Part shown: one piece after another, positions 53,719-63,013 of the stretch
How positions within the stretch are numbered: the stretch's first letter is position 1
How the letters are laid out: each line of letters begins with the position of its first letter
Origin: Oceanobacillus massiliensis str. N'diop
GTDB taxonomy: Bacteria; Bacillota; Bacilli; Bacillales; Amphibacillaceae
Assembly: GCF_000285495.1 (NCBI RefSeq)
Contig: NZ_HE610977.1
Span: forward strand, 412,080 to 476,079
DNA: 64,000 nucleotides
Direction: 5' to 3'
Notes under the pieces: model-generated
What the model was told of the DNA's origin: nothing
The model's input: only the letters and a program-made list of their open reading frames with translations
Database searches by the model: none
Translations under genes and position numbers: made by a program

Positions 53719-54003
53719 TAAATGCTATGAAGAGAAGAGTACAATCATTCAATTTCTTCAAAGAGAGCTCCAGTTGGTGAAAAGGAGTAAGAACTAATGG
53801 TTGGAAGCAAGCCTCCGAGCAGCACATTGGATCGATGTAGGTGATAGTGTGACAGGAGCTCCTGTTATAGAGCTAGGGTATATGTATGGACTTCATACCG
53901 TACTTAATAAGGGTAATATGGTGACATATTACCAAACTGAGGTGGCACCACGGCACGCAACAACTCGTCCTCAAGACAAAGGTCTTGAGGGTGGGTTTTT
54001 TTT
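53719..54003 (+). promoter_or_regulatory. T-box leader RNA with terminator, in front of the MFS exporter
   Basis: Stem I features: ATGAAGAGAAGAGTACAATC, AGAGAGCTCCAGTTGGTGAA and GCCTCCGAGCAGC; the T-box sequence GAGGTGGCACCACGG at about 53939-53953; and a terminator (CCTCAAGAC/GTCTTGAGG, T-run at 53996-54003). CAATCATT (53742-53749) pairs with AATGGTTG (53797-53804) to frame the specifier loop. The codon read is uncertain (GCA, CAA or AGC, in GAAGCAAGCC). The bulge TGGC predicts a tRNA with G at position 73. So uncharged tRNA should turn on the gene at 54043. Confidence 0.87.
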
Positions 54004-54042
54004 ATTGTCCAGGTTTTGATTAACAAAGGAGTGGGAATAAAA

Positions 54043-55269
54043 ATGCGTATAAAAAAGTTTATTATGTTGTGGAAGAACCCTTCGATTTTATTGTCCGTCA
54101 TTGGTATTTCGAGTATAGGGGAATGGGTATATTTTATAGCACTAAATTTAATTGTTCTTGATATGATGGGTGTACTTGCTGTTTCAGGTTTATATATAAT
54201 AAGAGCTTTATCTACATTATTTACAAGCGTTTGGGCGGGTAGTTTAATTGATCGAATGAATAAAAAACATCTTATGGTGTGGCTTAACATATTCCAAGCA
54301 GTGTTTATTGCCTTTCTGCCGTTACTATCATTCCTTTGGGGAATATACGGTCTAGTCTTTTTTATCAGTATAGCTAGTTCCATGTATGAACCGACATCAA
54401 TGACGTATATTACAAAGTTAATTCCTCCTGATAAAAGAAAACGATTTAATTCTATACGAAGTTTAATTGATTCTGGAGCGTTTGTTATTGGTCCTGCAAT
54501 TGCAGGAACGATATTTATGATTGGGACCCCTAATGCTGCAATATATAGTAATGCAATAGCCCTATTTTTAGCAGCACTAATCACATTGTTTATGCCTAAT
54601 ATTGAAAAAAACGATATTATTGAAACACATGACGAAAAAATAACTTTAAGGGTATTGAAAAATGATTGGAAATTAGTTGTTGATTTTAGTCAAAAACACG
54701 TGTACATAATGATCATTTATTTATTATTTAGTGCAGTGACGGTTTTGGCAACTGCTGTAGATTCACTGGAAGCAGCATTTGCTACAGAAGTGCTTTCTTT
54801 ATCAGAGGGAGATTATGGATTACTGGTAAGTATTGCTGGTGTTGGAATAGTTATAGGAGCCTTAGTAAACATAATAATTGTAAAAAAAGTAGCTACCTCT
54901 TGGCTGATTGGTCTTGGATCCTTGATGGTTTCAGGCGGTTACATTATTTATGCTTTTTCGAGTAATTTTTCAATAGCAGCAATCGGATTTTTTGTCCTGG
55001 CATTTTCGATGGCTTTTCTTGACACAGGATTTTACACATTTTATCAAAATAATGTTCCTGCCAATGTAATGGGAAGGGTTAGTAGTGTGTACGGATTCAT
55101 TGAAGCTTTTTTTATCATGATTGGGACGATAATTTTCGGAATAATAGCTGAAGTAATATCGATTCAATTTGTCGTCATATTAGGTAGCCTAATTATGTTC
55201 GCAGTAACGATTATATTATTTATCTTTAATACGCAGCCCTCGAAATCAGAGTTTTATCCTGAGAGTTAA
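54043..55269 (+). CDS. MFS exporter under T-box control
   Basis: 408 residues from the ATG at 54043 (AAAGGAG eleven bases upstream). Twelve helices; motif A in WAGSLIDRMNKKHLMVWLNI, MFS_3-type pattern with DSLEAAFATEVLSLSEGDYG, the end of the second half NVMGRVSSVYGFIEAFFIMI. It resembles efflux transporters of macrolides and other drugs. The T-box leader, 40 bases upstream, implies induction when a particular tRNA is uncharged. No amino acid permease signature is present. Base composition is AT-richer than the neighbouring AI-2E gene, so transfer is possible. Confidence 0.85.
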   Translation: MRIKKFIMLWKNPSILLSVIGISSIGEWVYFIALNLIVLDMMGVLAVSGLYIIRALSTLFTSVWAGSLIDRMNKKHLMVWLNIFQAVFIAFLPLLSFLWGIYGLVFFISIASSMYEPTSMTYITKLIPPDKRKRFNSIRSLIDSGAFVIGPAIAGTIFMIGTPNAAIYSNAIALFLAALITLFMPNIEKNDIIETHDEKITLRVLKNDWKLVVDFSQKHVYIMIIYLLFSAVTVLATAVDSLEAAFATEVLSLSEGDYGLLVSIAGVGIVIGALVNIIIVKKVATSWLIGLGSLMVSGGYIIYAFSSNFSIAAIGFFVLAFSMAFLDTGFYTFYQNNVPANVMGRVSSVYGFIEAFFIMIGTIIFGIIAEVISIQFVVILGSLIMFAVTIILFIFNTQPSKSEFYPES

Positions 55270-55404
55270 TACTGAACAAAATAAGAAGCGCAATCGGTAA
55301 CAAGTCTTTCCAATTCACTAAACTCCCTCTATTTTTCATATAATTATGAAAGTATAATTTCACATTAAAGAATCTGCCTGATAGCACATAAAGCAATGTA
55401 AATA

Positions 55405-55587
55405 TTATAGAAATGGTCTTTCATCTAATGACCAAAGAAGAACTATATATATCCAAACAGATACTGAAGCTGTGATAAAGAATATTAACCTAACGGCAAA
55501 TGGAGAAATACCAAAAAAATCTGCTATTCCGCCACAAACACCGTATAATGCTTTATCTTTTGATGACTTTTTTAATTTTTGAGACAT
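55405..55587 (-). CDS. PspC-domain membrane protein
   Basis: 60 residues: KSSKDKALYGVCGGIADFFG then ISPFAVRLIFFITASVSVW and a final helix, the PspC domain. It is a small membrane protein involved in envelope stress. The LYGVCGGIADF core is diagnostic. GAGGAG precedes the ATG. Monocistronic. Confidence 0.87.
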   Translation of the reverse strand: MSQKLKKSSKDKALYGVCGGIADFFGISPFAVRLIFFITASVSVWIYIVLLWSLDERPFL

Positions 55588-55779
55588 AAAAGCTTCTCCT
55601 CCTTGTATATTTATCTCCTTATCTTATATATACAAATAAAAAATAGCTAAATTTCGCTATTAAACAATCCTGTCCATTCGTAAAAAAATTCCATTTATTA
55701 AAAAAATAAAAGAAAATTGTTTTGATGATCATTTCTTAAACCTTGCACCCGTTCGTTGAATTATATTTGAATCCAACAG

Positions 55780-56010
55780 TTATCCAAAGTGATTATGAAA
55801 CCACCAAACAACAAGCATCATACTCACTAACCCCCAAGCCGTGGCACTCATTATCCACCAAATTACAGAATTGGCTTTTTTTGAATTTTCCTCGTCTTCC
55901 ATAGTTGCTTTTATATAAGCGATCTTGTTTTCCATCCCTTTTTTCATAGAAACGAGAACAACAAATCCGATTATGAAGAAGCCAATAGTTATCCAGAGCA
56001 ATAAGTCCAA
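55780..56010 (-). CDS. Hypothetical small membrane protein
   Basis: 76 residues, starting from TTG with GGGGAGG eight bases upstream. Two hydrophobic helices (residues 3-20 and 49-70) with an acidic linker (KATMEDEENSKKANS). No family is recognised. Confidence 0.5.
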   Translation of the reverse strand: MDLLLWITIGFFIIGFVVLVSMKKGMENKIAYIKATMEDEENSKKANSVIWWIMSATAWGLVSMMLVVWWFHNHFG

Positions 56011-56228
56011 CTTTTATACCTCCCCTTTTTTGAATTACTTTCCTTCAACCTTCTTATTCAATTATCCTGCTTCATTAATTTTTAAGTAGATTTTACCACA
56101 TAACGTTAGAATTCTTAAATTTTCTTAAAAAAGAATAAAGTCGCATCTCAAATTAGAGGCAAAATAGGACCCTGATTCGCATGCTATTTCATTGCCAATT
56201 ACAATGCTTCTCTGCAAATATAGAAAGA

Positions 56229-56283
56229 CTCCCCTTCAGCAGTCAGATCTTTATCCTGTATCTGTCCGTCAGAAGGGGAGTAT
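56229..56283. repeat. Long hairpin with 10-bp GC-rich arms
   Basis: ACTCCCCTTC with GAAGGGGAGT encloses a second stem (CAGAT...ATCTG). No T-run, so not an ordinary terminator. The rest of 56011-56322 holds no gene. Confidence 0.6.
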
Positions 56284-56322
56284 GTCATTCCTTGCTTGTT
56301 CTCTTCTTTATCACTTATAGAA

Positions 56323-56670
56323 TTAAAGCTTTTTTACAAACTTCGACTTAATATAGAGCACGCCAAAACCATCCACTTTTCCCTCTAGGTCATGGCCACC
56401 ATCCACATCATCGACAATTCGAATGTTTTTGACCTTCGTCCCCATTTTTAAAGGAGAAGAGCTGCCTTTCACTTTCAAATCCTTGATAATTGTTATCGTG
56501 TCACCATCTGCAATTATATTTCCATTTGAATCCCTAGTAATCTGTTTTTCTTTTTCTTCTGCTTCCTGTTCAGCTGTCCATTCGTGTCCGCATTCTGGAC
56601 AGATATAGAGAGCACCATCCTCATATGTATATTCCGAATTGCATGCTGGACAATTGGGTAAATTGTGCAT
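56323..56670 (-). CDS. PhnA/YjdM-family zinc-ribbon protein
   Basis: 115 residues. N-terminal zinc ribbon ([26 protein letters not shown], four Cys) and a C-terminal PhnA-type barrel ([36 protein letters not shown]). E. coli homologue is PhnA/YjdM of unclear function (no longer thought to be a phosphonoacetate hydrolase). AGGAG precedes the ATG. Confidence 0.88.
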   Translation of the reverse strand: MHNLPNCPACNSEYTYEDGALYICPECGHEWTAEQEAEEKEKQITRDSNGNIIADGDTITIIKDLKVKGSSSPLKMGTKVKNIRIVDDVDGGHDLEGKVDGFGVLYIKSKFVKKL

Positions 56671-56792
56671 TATTGTACTCCTTTGACTGTAAAGTGAATT
56701 CTGTTATGTATTTGTATTCCACGGAAAATATACATCCATTGTATCCATCTTTACCTATGGAGTAAAGAACTTTTGGATGTGAAACTTGCCTT

Positions 56793-57509
56793 TCATTTAA
56801 CTGGTAAATAATCCTTGCAAAATAGTTCCATCAGCTCTCTCGCACTGTACACGACATTATCCGGTATATAGCTGTTCATAGGCAATTCCCTTTTACGATG
56901 GTTCATCCATACGGCCTGCCATCCGGCTTGTTTCGCACCAACAATGTCATTATCAAAAGAATCACCAACATAGATTGTTTTCGACTTATCGAGCTTCAGC
57001 TTGTTTTCGATGAATTGAAAGACTTCCCTTGTCGGCTTGGCATGCCCAATGGCTCCAGAGATAAATAAATTATTTTTTGGGACCCATCTTTCCAATTTGA
57101 GCTGCTTAATTTTCATTGATTGATGTCCCTCTGCCCCATTTGTCAGAATCGCTAGTTGTACGTTGTTTTGATACAGCAATTCCAGCATTTCTTCCACTTC
57201 ATCAAACAAGGTTATTTTTTGCTGCTCCTCAACGTATGACTCCTGAAATTCCATCGCCTCTTCATCGCTGATTGTCAATCCGAATTCCTCACACGCTGCT
57301 TTTATACGAATTATATGCATATCCTTAGTTGTTATTTCTCCCGCAACATTCCTATCAAACAGGGCATCGCTATATTTCCGACTCGTTATGTAAAGTTTAT
57401 CCAATTCCTCATCTGTAAAGGAATTCTGAAACATTTTATGGCAGGTTCTTTTAAACGATAATGCCTGATCATATAAAGTGTCATCCACATCAAAGATAAT
57501 CGTATCCAT
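56793..57509 (-). CDS. HAD-family hydrolase (YjjG-like)
   Basis: 238 residues from the ATG at 57509, with GGAGG upstream. The HAD motifs are clear: motif I MDTIIFDVDDTLYDQ (catalytic Asp pair), motif II LAILTNGAEGHQ, Lys in GHAKPTREVFQF and motif III IYVGDSFDNDIVGAKQAGWQ. The Thr/Tyr after DDTLYD is like that of pyrimidine nucleotidase YjjG. Substrate probably a phosphorylated nucleoside or sugar. It follows a TetR gene in the same direction by about 95 bp. Confidence 0.87.
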   Translation of the reverse strand: MDTIIFDVDDTLYDQALSFKRTCHKMFQNSFTDEELDKLYITSRKYSDALFDRNVAGEITTKDMHIIRIKAACEEFGLTISDEEAMEFQESYVEEQQKITLFDEVEEMLELLYQNNVQLAILTNGAEGHQSMKIKQLKLERWVPKNNLFISGAIGHAKPTREVFQFIENKLKLDKSKTIYVGDSFDNDIVGAKQAGWQAVWMNHRKRELPMNSYIPDNVVYSARELMELFCKDYLPVK

Positions 57510-57604
57510 AATGCCACCTCCTCCCAACTATAATACATTGAAATCCGATTGTCGTACAGCTGACATATTAAAAAATGTTCTATGAATAATTAGCTACCGC
57601 CGCT

Positions 57605-58165
57605 CTATCCTTTCAGACCATTCTTTGTGATATGGCTGATGATTCCGGCGATCTCCTTTGGTGTCCGATCCATGTCATTGGCAAGCCATTGCTTGATGAT
57701 GTGGATCCCCCCGCTGATGATAAAGATGCTTACATATTCACGTCTGCTGGTTTCATATTGGCTCAATTCTAACAGATTTTGGATGAGAAACTTTCGGGAA
57801 ACTTCCATGACTCTTCTTTCAAACGAAGTATCCGCATTCTCATTAAGCAGTGTATGACAGATATCCCGCTTCGTGACGATATATTCCAGCAGCCGCTCTG
57901 TCATCTGTAAAGATTCACTCTCCTCTGCAAAATTATACTGATTAAGATAGGCGTTCATATCTTCAATAATTTCTTCTTCCATTTTATGAAGCAAGTCAAA
58001 CGGATCGGTATAATGCTTGTAAAATGTCGATCGATTAATGTCAGCCAAATCGCAAAGCTCCTTTACCGTTATAGAGGAGATCTGCTTGGTCTTCAATAAG
58101 GTAATCAAACTGTCCTTCAAAACCATTCGAGTGTATTTCTTCCGTCGATCTAATTTTTCATTCAT
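57605..58165 (-). CDS. TetR-family regulator
   Basis: 186 residues. The N-terminal helix-turn-helix is canonical: TVKELCDLADINRSTFYKHY, preceded by MVLKDSLITLLKTKQISSI. The C-terminal 120 residues are ligand-binding helices of the TetR_C type. It is divergent to the MMPL operon with 155 bp between, where AACACT...AGTGTT half-sites lie beside the promoter, so it likely represses that operon. Inducer unknown. Confidence 0.87.
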   Translation of the reverse strand: MNEKLDRRKKYTRMVLKDSLITLLKTKQISSITVKELCDLADINRSTFYKHYTDPFDLLHKMEEEIIEDMNAYLNQYNFAEESESLQMTERLLEYIVTKRDICHTLLNENADTSFERRVMEVSRKFLIQNLLELSQYETSRREYVSIFIISGGIHIIKQWLANDMDRTPKEIAGIISHITKNGLKG

Positions 58166-58250
58166 TGTATTTTTCTCGCTTTCTATTTTGATTTATTCAA
58201 CATTATCTCCCTATATGTTGCCTTATTTACGTTTTTTATAAAACTGTTTG

Positions 58251-58293
58251 TTGTTATTACAACACTGTGTCGTTTATAATATTATAGTGTTCG
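58251..58293 (+). promoter_or_regulatory. Promoter and candidate TetR operator of the MMPL operon
   Basis: TTGTTA (about 58250) and TATAAT (about 58275) lie 18 bases apart on the plus strand. Around the -10, AACACT and AGTGTT form inverted half-sites that suit a TetR dimer. Inference from position. Confidence 0.5.
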
Positions 58294-58320
58294 ATATGAT
58301 TATTCAAGAAAGGATGAACT

Positions 58321-60381
58321 CTGATTGATATTACAACACGGATACTAAATCATAAAAAATCCATCTTAATTACTTTCCTGCTCCTATCTATCATCAGTGT
58401 ATTCGCATATTTTACGGTTTCAGTAAATTATAATATGGTTGATTACTTACCAGAAAATGCGCCATCTACGAATGCAATGGACATTATGGAAGAAGAATTC
58501 GATGGAGCACTGGAAAATACAAGAGTTATGATTCAAGATGTAACAATCCAGGAAGCACTTTCTTATAAGGAAAAACTGGAAAATATAGATGGTGTCAGTA
58601 ATGTTACATGGCTTGACGATGCCATTGATATCAAAACACCGCTTGAACTGGCAGATAGCGAGACGGTTGAGTCCTACTATCAAGACGGAAAAGCGCTCAT
58701 TTCCTTTCATGTCGAAGAAGGAATGGAAGTCGAAACGACCGATACAGTATACGAATTGATTGGGGAAAATAACGCAATGTCAGGCGAAGCGCTTGACACC
58801 GCAACATCCCAAAAGATGACCGGTTCAGAATCCATGTATGCTGCGGCATTATTAGTGCCGATGATCATACTCATTCTCATTCTGTCAACCAGGTCATGGA
58901 TAGAACCCGTATTTTTCCTGACAGCGATTGGTGTATCGGTACTCATTAACCTCGGTACGAACATTTTTATTGGTGAGATATCCTTTATTACACAGTCCGT
59001 CTCACCGATTTTGCAGCTTGCCGTATCACTCGATTATGCAATTTTCCTACTGCATAGTTTTTCTGACTACCGCAAGAAAACAAATGATCCTGAAGAAGCT
59101 ATGCGCCTTGCAATGAAACGTTCCTTTCCTGCCATTGCAGCAAGTGCATCGACAACCTTCTTCGGATTCATTGCACTGACCTTCATGAATTTTGAGATTG
59201 GCTCTGATTTGGGCCTGAACCTTGTAAAAGGGATTCTCTTAAGCTTTATCAGTGTTATGGTCTTCTTGCCAGTATTGACACTCACTTTCTATAAATGGAT
59301 TGATAAAACACAGCATAGACAGCTTCTCCCAAGCATACGCAATATCGGAAGTTTAGTCTTAAAGCTTAAAATTCCTGTCCTGCTCCTTGTGTTGGTATTA
59401 ATTGTTCCTGCATTCCTCGCCCAAAGCCAGACCAACTTCATTTACGGTATTGGGGACCAACCGGAAACAACAAGGCCTGGAAGCGATGCAGCAGATATTG
59501 AAGAAGCATTTGGCAAGTATACGCCAATGGTCGTTCTCGTACCGGCAGGAGATGTTGCAAGAGAAGAAGAGCTTGTAGAAGAGCTGGAGGATTTTGATGA
59601 GATCAAAAGTGTCATATCCTATGTGAATACGGTTGGCGCAGCAATTCCTCCAGAGTATCTCGATGAAACGGTGACGGAACAGTTCTATTCGGAAAATTAC
59701 AGCAGGATCATTCTGAATACAAATGCAGAACAGGAAGGCGATGTGACTTTCGCCCTCATTGATAGAGTGAAAGCTACAACAGCTGATTTTTATGATGATG
59801 ATTTTCATTTACTTGGAGAAAGTGTAACCCTGTATGATATGAAAAACGTTGTGCAAAAAGATAATACGGTCGTCAATCTGCTGACAGTGCTCACAATTGC
59901 GGTTGTACTGATTGTTACCTTTAGATCGATATCCATTCCGATTGTCCTGCTGTTAACGATCCAGTCTGCAGTTTGGATTAATTTATCGGTCCCCTACTTC
60001 ACAGATTCGCCGCTCGTTTATGTAGGATATTTGATTGTTAGTACGGTACAGCTAGCAGCGACTGTAGACTATGCCATTTTATTAATGGAAGCATATAAGG
60101 AAAATCGAAAAGAGATGCGAGCATTGGATGCCATTAAGAAAACCATTGATGAGAAAATATTCTCCATCGCGGTTTCCGCATCAATCCTGACTAGTGTTGG
60201 ATTCATACTCTGGTTCACATCATCCAATCCGGTCGTATCTTCCATTGGCCTATTACTAGGCCGAGGTGCGTTACTCGCATTTGTAATGGTTGTTCTCTTC
60301 CTCCCGGCACTGCTGGTTACATTCGACCGATTAATTGAAAAAACAACGTGGAAAGCAAACTATTATAAGGAGGAGAAATGA
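58321..60381 (+). CDS. MMPL/RND-type transporter with apparent CTG start
   Basis: 686 residues if read from the CTG at 58321; an ATG at 58435 would delete the first membrane helix (ITTRILNHKKSILITFLLL). The frame is open to that CTG, with AAAGGA six bases upstream, and no ATG/GTG/TTG is in frame. Two homologous halves each with a large loop and helices: NMVDYLPENAPSTNAMDIME, LDYAIFLLHSFSDYRKKTND, ASASTTFFGFIALTFMN, then FGKYTPMVVLVPAGDV and VDYAILLMEAYKENRKEMRA. MMPL proteins export lipids or drugs. The next gene overlaps it by 4 nt. Confidence 0.85.
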   Translation: MIDITTRILNHKKSILITFLLLSIISVFAYFTVSVNYNMVDYLPENAPSTNAMDIMEEEFDGALENTRVMIQDVTIQEALSYKEKLENIDGVSNVTWLDDAIDIKTPLELADSETVESYYQDGKALISFHVEEGMEVETTDTVYELIGENNAMSGEALDTATSQKMTGSESMYAAALLVPMIILILILSTRSWIEPVFFLTAIGVSVLINLGTNIFIGEISFITQSVSPILQLAVSLDYAIFLLHSFSDYRKKTNDPEEAMRLAMKRSFPAIAASASTTFFGFIALTFMNFEIGSDLGLNLVKGILLSFISVMVFLPVLTLTFYKWIDKTQHRQLLPSIRNIGSLVLKLKIPVLLLVLVLIVPAFLAQSQTNFIYGIGDQPETTRPGSDAADIEEAFGKYTPMVVLVPAGDVAREEELVEELEDFDEIKSVISYVNTVGAAIPPEYLDETVTEQFYSENYSRIILNTNAEQEGDVTFALIDRVKATTADFYDDDFHLLGESVTLYDMKNVVQKDNTVVNLLTVLTIAVVLIVTFRSISIPIVLLLTIQSAVWINLSVPYFTDSPLVYVGYLIVSTVQLAATVDYAILLMEAYKENRKEMRALDAIKKTIDEKIFSIAVSASILTSVGFILWFTSSNPVVSSIGLLLGRGALLAFVMVVLFLPALLVTFDRLIEKTTWKANYYKEEK

Positions 60382-62213
60382 TGCAAATGCCAATCAGAAA
60401 AATGGTACTTGTGTTGATGACATTCCTGCTAGTGCTGCCGTCATTTCCGAAATCTTCTTTCTCAAATGAAGGAATAGACGAGGATAGCACTGTATCGGAT
60501 ACTGGGAATGGTGCAATTTCTGCTAAGGATGAGGTTATTTATGCAAATCTGGATGCAGCTGGTAAACAGCGGGAACTATACGTCGTCAATACATTTCATG
60601 TAACCGAACCCGGACAGATTACTGATTATGGGGATTACACAAGCATAAGTAACTTAACGAATTTAACAGAAATGAAGCAAACGCAAGACAATGCCATTCA
60701 ATTTGAAACAGATGAAGGTGAATTCTATTATCAGGGAAATATGGATGGCAAAGCCCTTCCATGGAATATTGCAATCAGCTATGTACTGGATGGGGAGAAA
60801 ATTTCACCTTCTGAGTTAGCAGGCAAAGATGGAAAGCTTGAAATCCATCTTTCAACAACCGCGAACGAAGAAGTGGATCCCATCTTCTTTGAAAACTACC
60901 TGCTCCAAATATCGCTCAAGCTGGACCCAGCGATTTTCAATGAAATTCAGGCACCTGACGGAAACGAAGCAAACGCAGGAAAAGATAAACAAATTACATT
61001 TACAGTTATGCCTGAACAAGAGGAAGAATTGGTTGTAGAGGCGAACGTTGAAAACTTTGAAATGGACCCTATCGAAATTGCGGCCACCCCTTATTCGATG
61101 GCTATGGAAAGTCCAGATGTAGGAGGAATGACTGATGACATGCAGTCTCTTTCCTCGGCAATTGCAGAAGTGAATGATGGTGTTGGACAATTGAATCAAG
61201 GGATTTCTGATTTAAATACCGGCGCATCAGAACTGAGCAATGGTTCTACGGAATATCGCAATGGCATCACAGAGCTCAGCAGGTCCTCTTCTGAACTGAT
61301 CAATGGGTCTACTTCGATTCAGGATGCATTGCAAACAATGAACGAATCATTACAGGCAAGTTCCGGCAGCATGGATATAAGCGAGCTGAAAGCATTGCCA
61401 GATGGACTCGAACAAATAGCTGGCGGCTTACAAGAAACTGCTGCAGGACTTGATACATTGAAAGAAAACTATAGTACTGCATATGGTACACTGGATGAAG
61501 CCATTACAGCCATCCCAGCTTACGAAATTAATGATGCAGATATCGAGGCACTATACGAAAGTGGTGCAAACGAGGATGTCGTTAACAAGCTGGTTGAAAC
61601 CTATGCAGCAGCCCAAACCGTAAAAAGAACCTATTCCTCAGTCCGGGAGGCATTTGCTGCTGTAGATGGAACATTGGTCCAGGTATCCGGAGCAATAAGC
61701 GAGATGGCAGAGAATCTTGAAACGATAGCTGCAGAATTCTCTAGCTCCATCGAAGAAATGGGAGCAATGGAAGGACTTGCAGAATTGCAGGAAGGCCTAT
61801 CAACGCTCGCTACTAAATATGAGTCGTTTCATAGCGGCTTAGTAAGCTACACAGATGGAATAAGTGAACTTTCAGGTTCTTATAGCGAGCTTGATGATGG
61901 AATCAAACAACTATCAGAAGGAACCTCTTCACTCCATGATGGAGCAAGTGAACTTCAGAATGGCACTTCTGAATTACAGGAATCAACAGACAACCTACCT
62001 GGTCAAATAGAGTCTGAAGTGGATTCCATGATGGAAGAATATGATTACTCAGACTTTGAACCCGTTTCATTTGTGTCACCTAAAATTGATAAAGTAGACA
62101 CCGTTCAATTTGTATTGCAAACAGAAAGTATCGAAATAGAAGAAGCAGAACCAGAAGAAGATAATCAGGAAGTGGAAAAAAGCTTCTGGGACCGTCTGCT
62201 GGACTTGTTTTAA
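60378..62213 (+). CDS. Secreted heptad-repeat protein (YhgE-like accessory of the MMPL transporter)
   Basis: 611 residues. Signal peptide (KMVLVLMTFLLVLPSFPKSS), an N-terminal domain of about 220 residues with beta-strand character, then long stretches with XXXLXXG heptads (LNQGISDLNTGASELSNGST, and again near the C-terminus DDGIKQLSEGTSSLHDGASE), typical of YhgE/Pip-like and SMC-like secreted proteins. The C-terminus is acidic and ends in an amphipathic helix (KSFWDRLLDLF). It starts within the ATGA overlap with the MMPL gene, so the two work together. A terminator is at 62221-62247. Confidence 0.8.
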   Translation: MMQMPIRKMVLVLMTFLLVLPSFPKSSFSNEGIDEDSTVSDTGNGAISAKDEVIYANLDAAGKQRELYVVNTFHVTEPGQITDYGDYTSISNLTNLTEMKQTQDNAIQFETDEGEFYYQGNMDGKALPWNIAISYVLDGEKISPSELAGKDGKLEIHLSTTANEEVDPIFFENYLLQISLKLDPAIFNEIQAPDGNEANAGKDKQITFTVMPEQEEELVVEANVENFEMDPIEIAATPYSMAMESPDVGGMTDDMQSLSSAIAEVNDGVGQLNQGISDLNTGASELSNGSTEYRNGITELSRSSSELINGSTSIQDALQTMNESLQASSGSMDISELKALPDGLEQIAGGLQETAAGLDTLKENYSTAYGTLDEAITAIPAYEINDADIEALYESGANEDVVNKLVETYAAAQTVKRTYSSVREAFAAVDGTLVQVSGAISEMAENLETIAAEFSSSIEEMGAMEGLAELQEGLSTLATKYESFHSGLVSYTDGISELSGSYSELDDGIKQLSEGTSSLHDGASELQNGTSELQESTDNLPGQIESEVDSMMEEYDYSDFEPVSFVSPKIDKVDTVQFVLQTESIEIEEAEPEEDNQEVEKSFWDRLLDLF

Positions 62214-62220
62214 TAAACTG

Positions 62221-62247
62221 AACCGTCCCTTTTTAGAGGGATGGTTT
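62221..62247 (+). terminator. Intrinsic terminator of the MMPL operon
   Basis: AACCGTCCCT and AGGGATGGTTT arms around TTTTAG, followed by T-rich sequence. Confidence 0.82.
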
Positions 62248-62419
62248 TTGTTTTTTTCTTAAGAAAAAGTCTGTCAACTATAATTGAAGTGTACACAATT
62301 TCAAAATAAATTCTAGAAACTCTCTCACATTGTGGCATTCCATAAAAATTGCTATACTGCACACATGCAAATAAAACAATCCATTTCTATTAGATTAGTG
62401 CTAAAAGGAGAATTTGACT

Positions 62420-63007
62420 ATGAATAAAAATCTTATCCTTGCATCATCGTCACCTAGAAGACAGGAACTCCTACATCAAGTACAGATCCCGTTTACACTC
62501 CGTAAGCCCAAAGTAGATGAATCACAGATTAAGACAAGTGATCCAGTCGAAAAAGTAAAACAGTTAGCCACCCTAAAAAACCACAATATCACTGATCTTG
62601 ATAAGAATGAAGTGATTTTATCTGCTGATACTATAGTTTCCTGCAATCAAAATATATTTGAAAAACCTAAAAACAAGGAAGAAGCTTTTCAAATGATTTA
62701 TGCGTTAAGCGGAAATGTACATGAGGTATATACAGGGGTCATGATACGTTCGACTGATAACGAAGTGGTATTTACCGAACGTACCCAGGTTGAATTTTGG
62801 ACATTAACCGACAAGGAAATAGAGTGGTATGTGTCCATGGATGAACCATATGATAAAGCAGGTGCCTATGGTATTCAAAGCATAGGATCTATGTTTGTGA
62901 AGCAAATCATTGGAGATTATTATAACGTAGTTGGGTTGCCAATATCTAAAGTAGTTAGGGAGCTTCGAAGATTTTCAGTGTATCCGTATAAGATTCCAGC
63001 GTCATAA
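62420..63007 (+). CDS. Maf-family nucleoside triphosphate pyrophosphatase
   Basis: 195 residues from the ATG at 62420 (AAAGGAG nine bases upstream; the TTG at 62414 is too close). ILASSSPRRQELLHQVQIPF is the Maf signature (SSSPRR), followed by ILSADTIVSCNQNIFEKPKN (with Asp) and YDKAGAYGIQSIGSMFVKQI. Maf hydrolyses dTTP, UTP or modified NTPs. This copy is not next to mreB/radC as the main maf is, so it may be a second paralogue. The CRISPR array begins 7 bases after its stop. Confidence 0.87.
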   Translation: MNKNLILASSSPRRQELLHQVQIPFTLRKPKVDESQIKTSDPVEKVKQLATLKNHNITDLDKNEVILSADTIVSCNQNIFEKPKNKEEAFQMIYALSGNVHEVYTGVMIRSTDNEVVFTERTQVEFWTLTDKEIEWYVSMDEPYDKAGAYGIQSIGSMFVKQIIGDYYNVVGLPISKVVRELRRFSVYPYKIPAS

Positions 63008-63013
63008 TCTTGG

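Noticed and set aside
53790..53812. Naming the T-box specifier codon
   Set aside because: GCA (Ala), CAA (Gln) and AGC (Ser) are all possible depending on the exact base pairing; the bulge TGGC predicts G73, which is not typical of tRNA-Ala. Left open.
53904..54584. 226-residue minus-strand ORF
   Set aside because: Antisense of the MFS exporter and the T-box terminator; the T-box and the plus-strand coding evidence are decisive.
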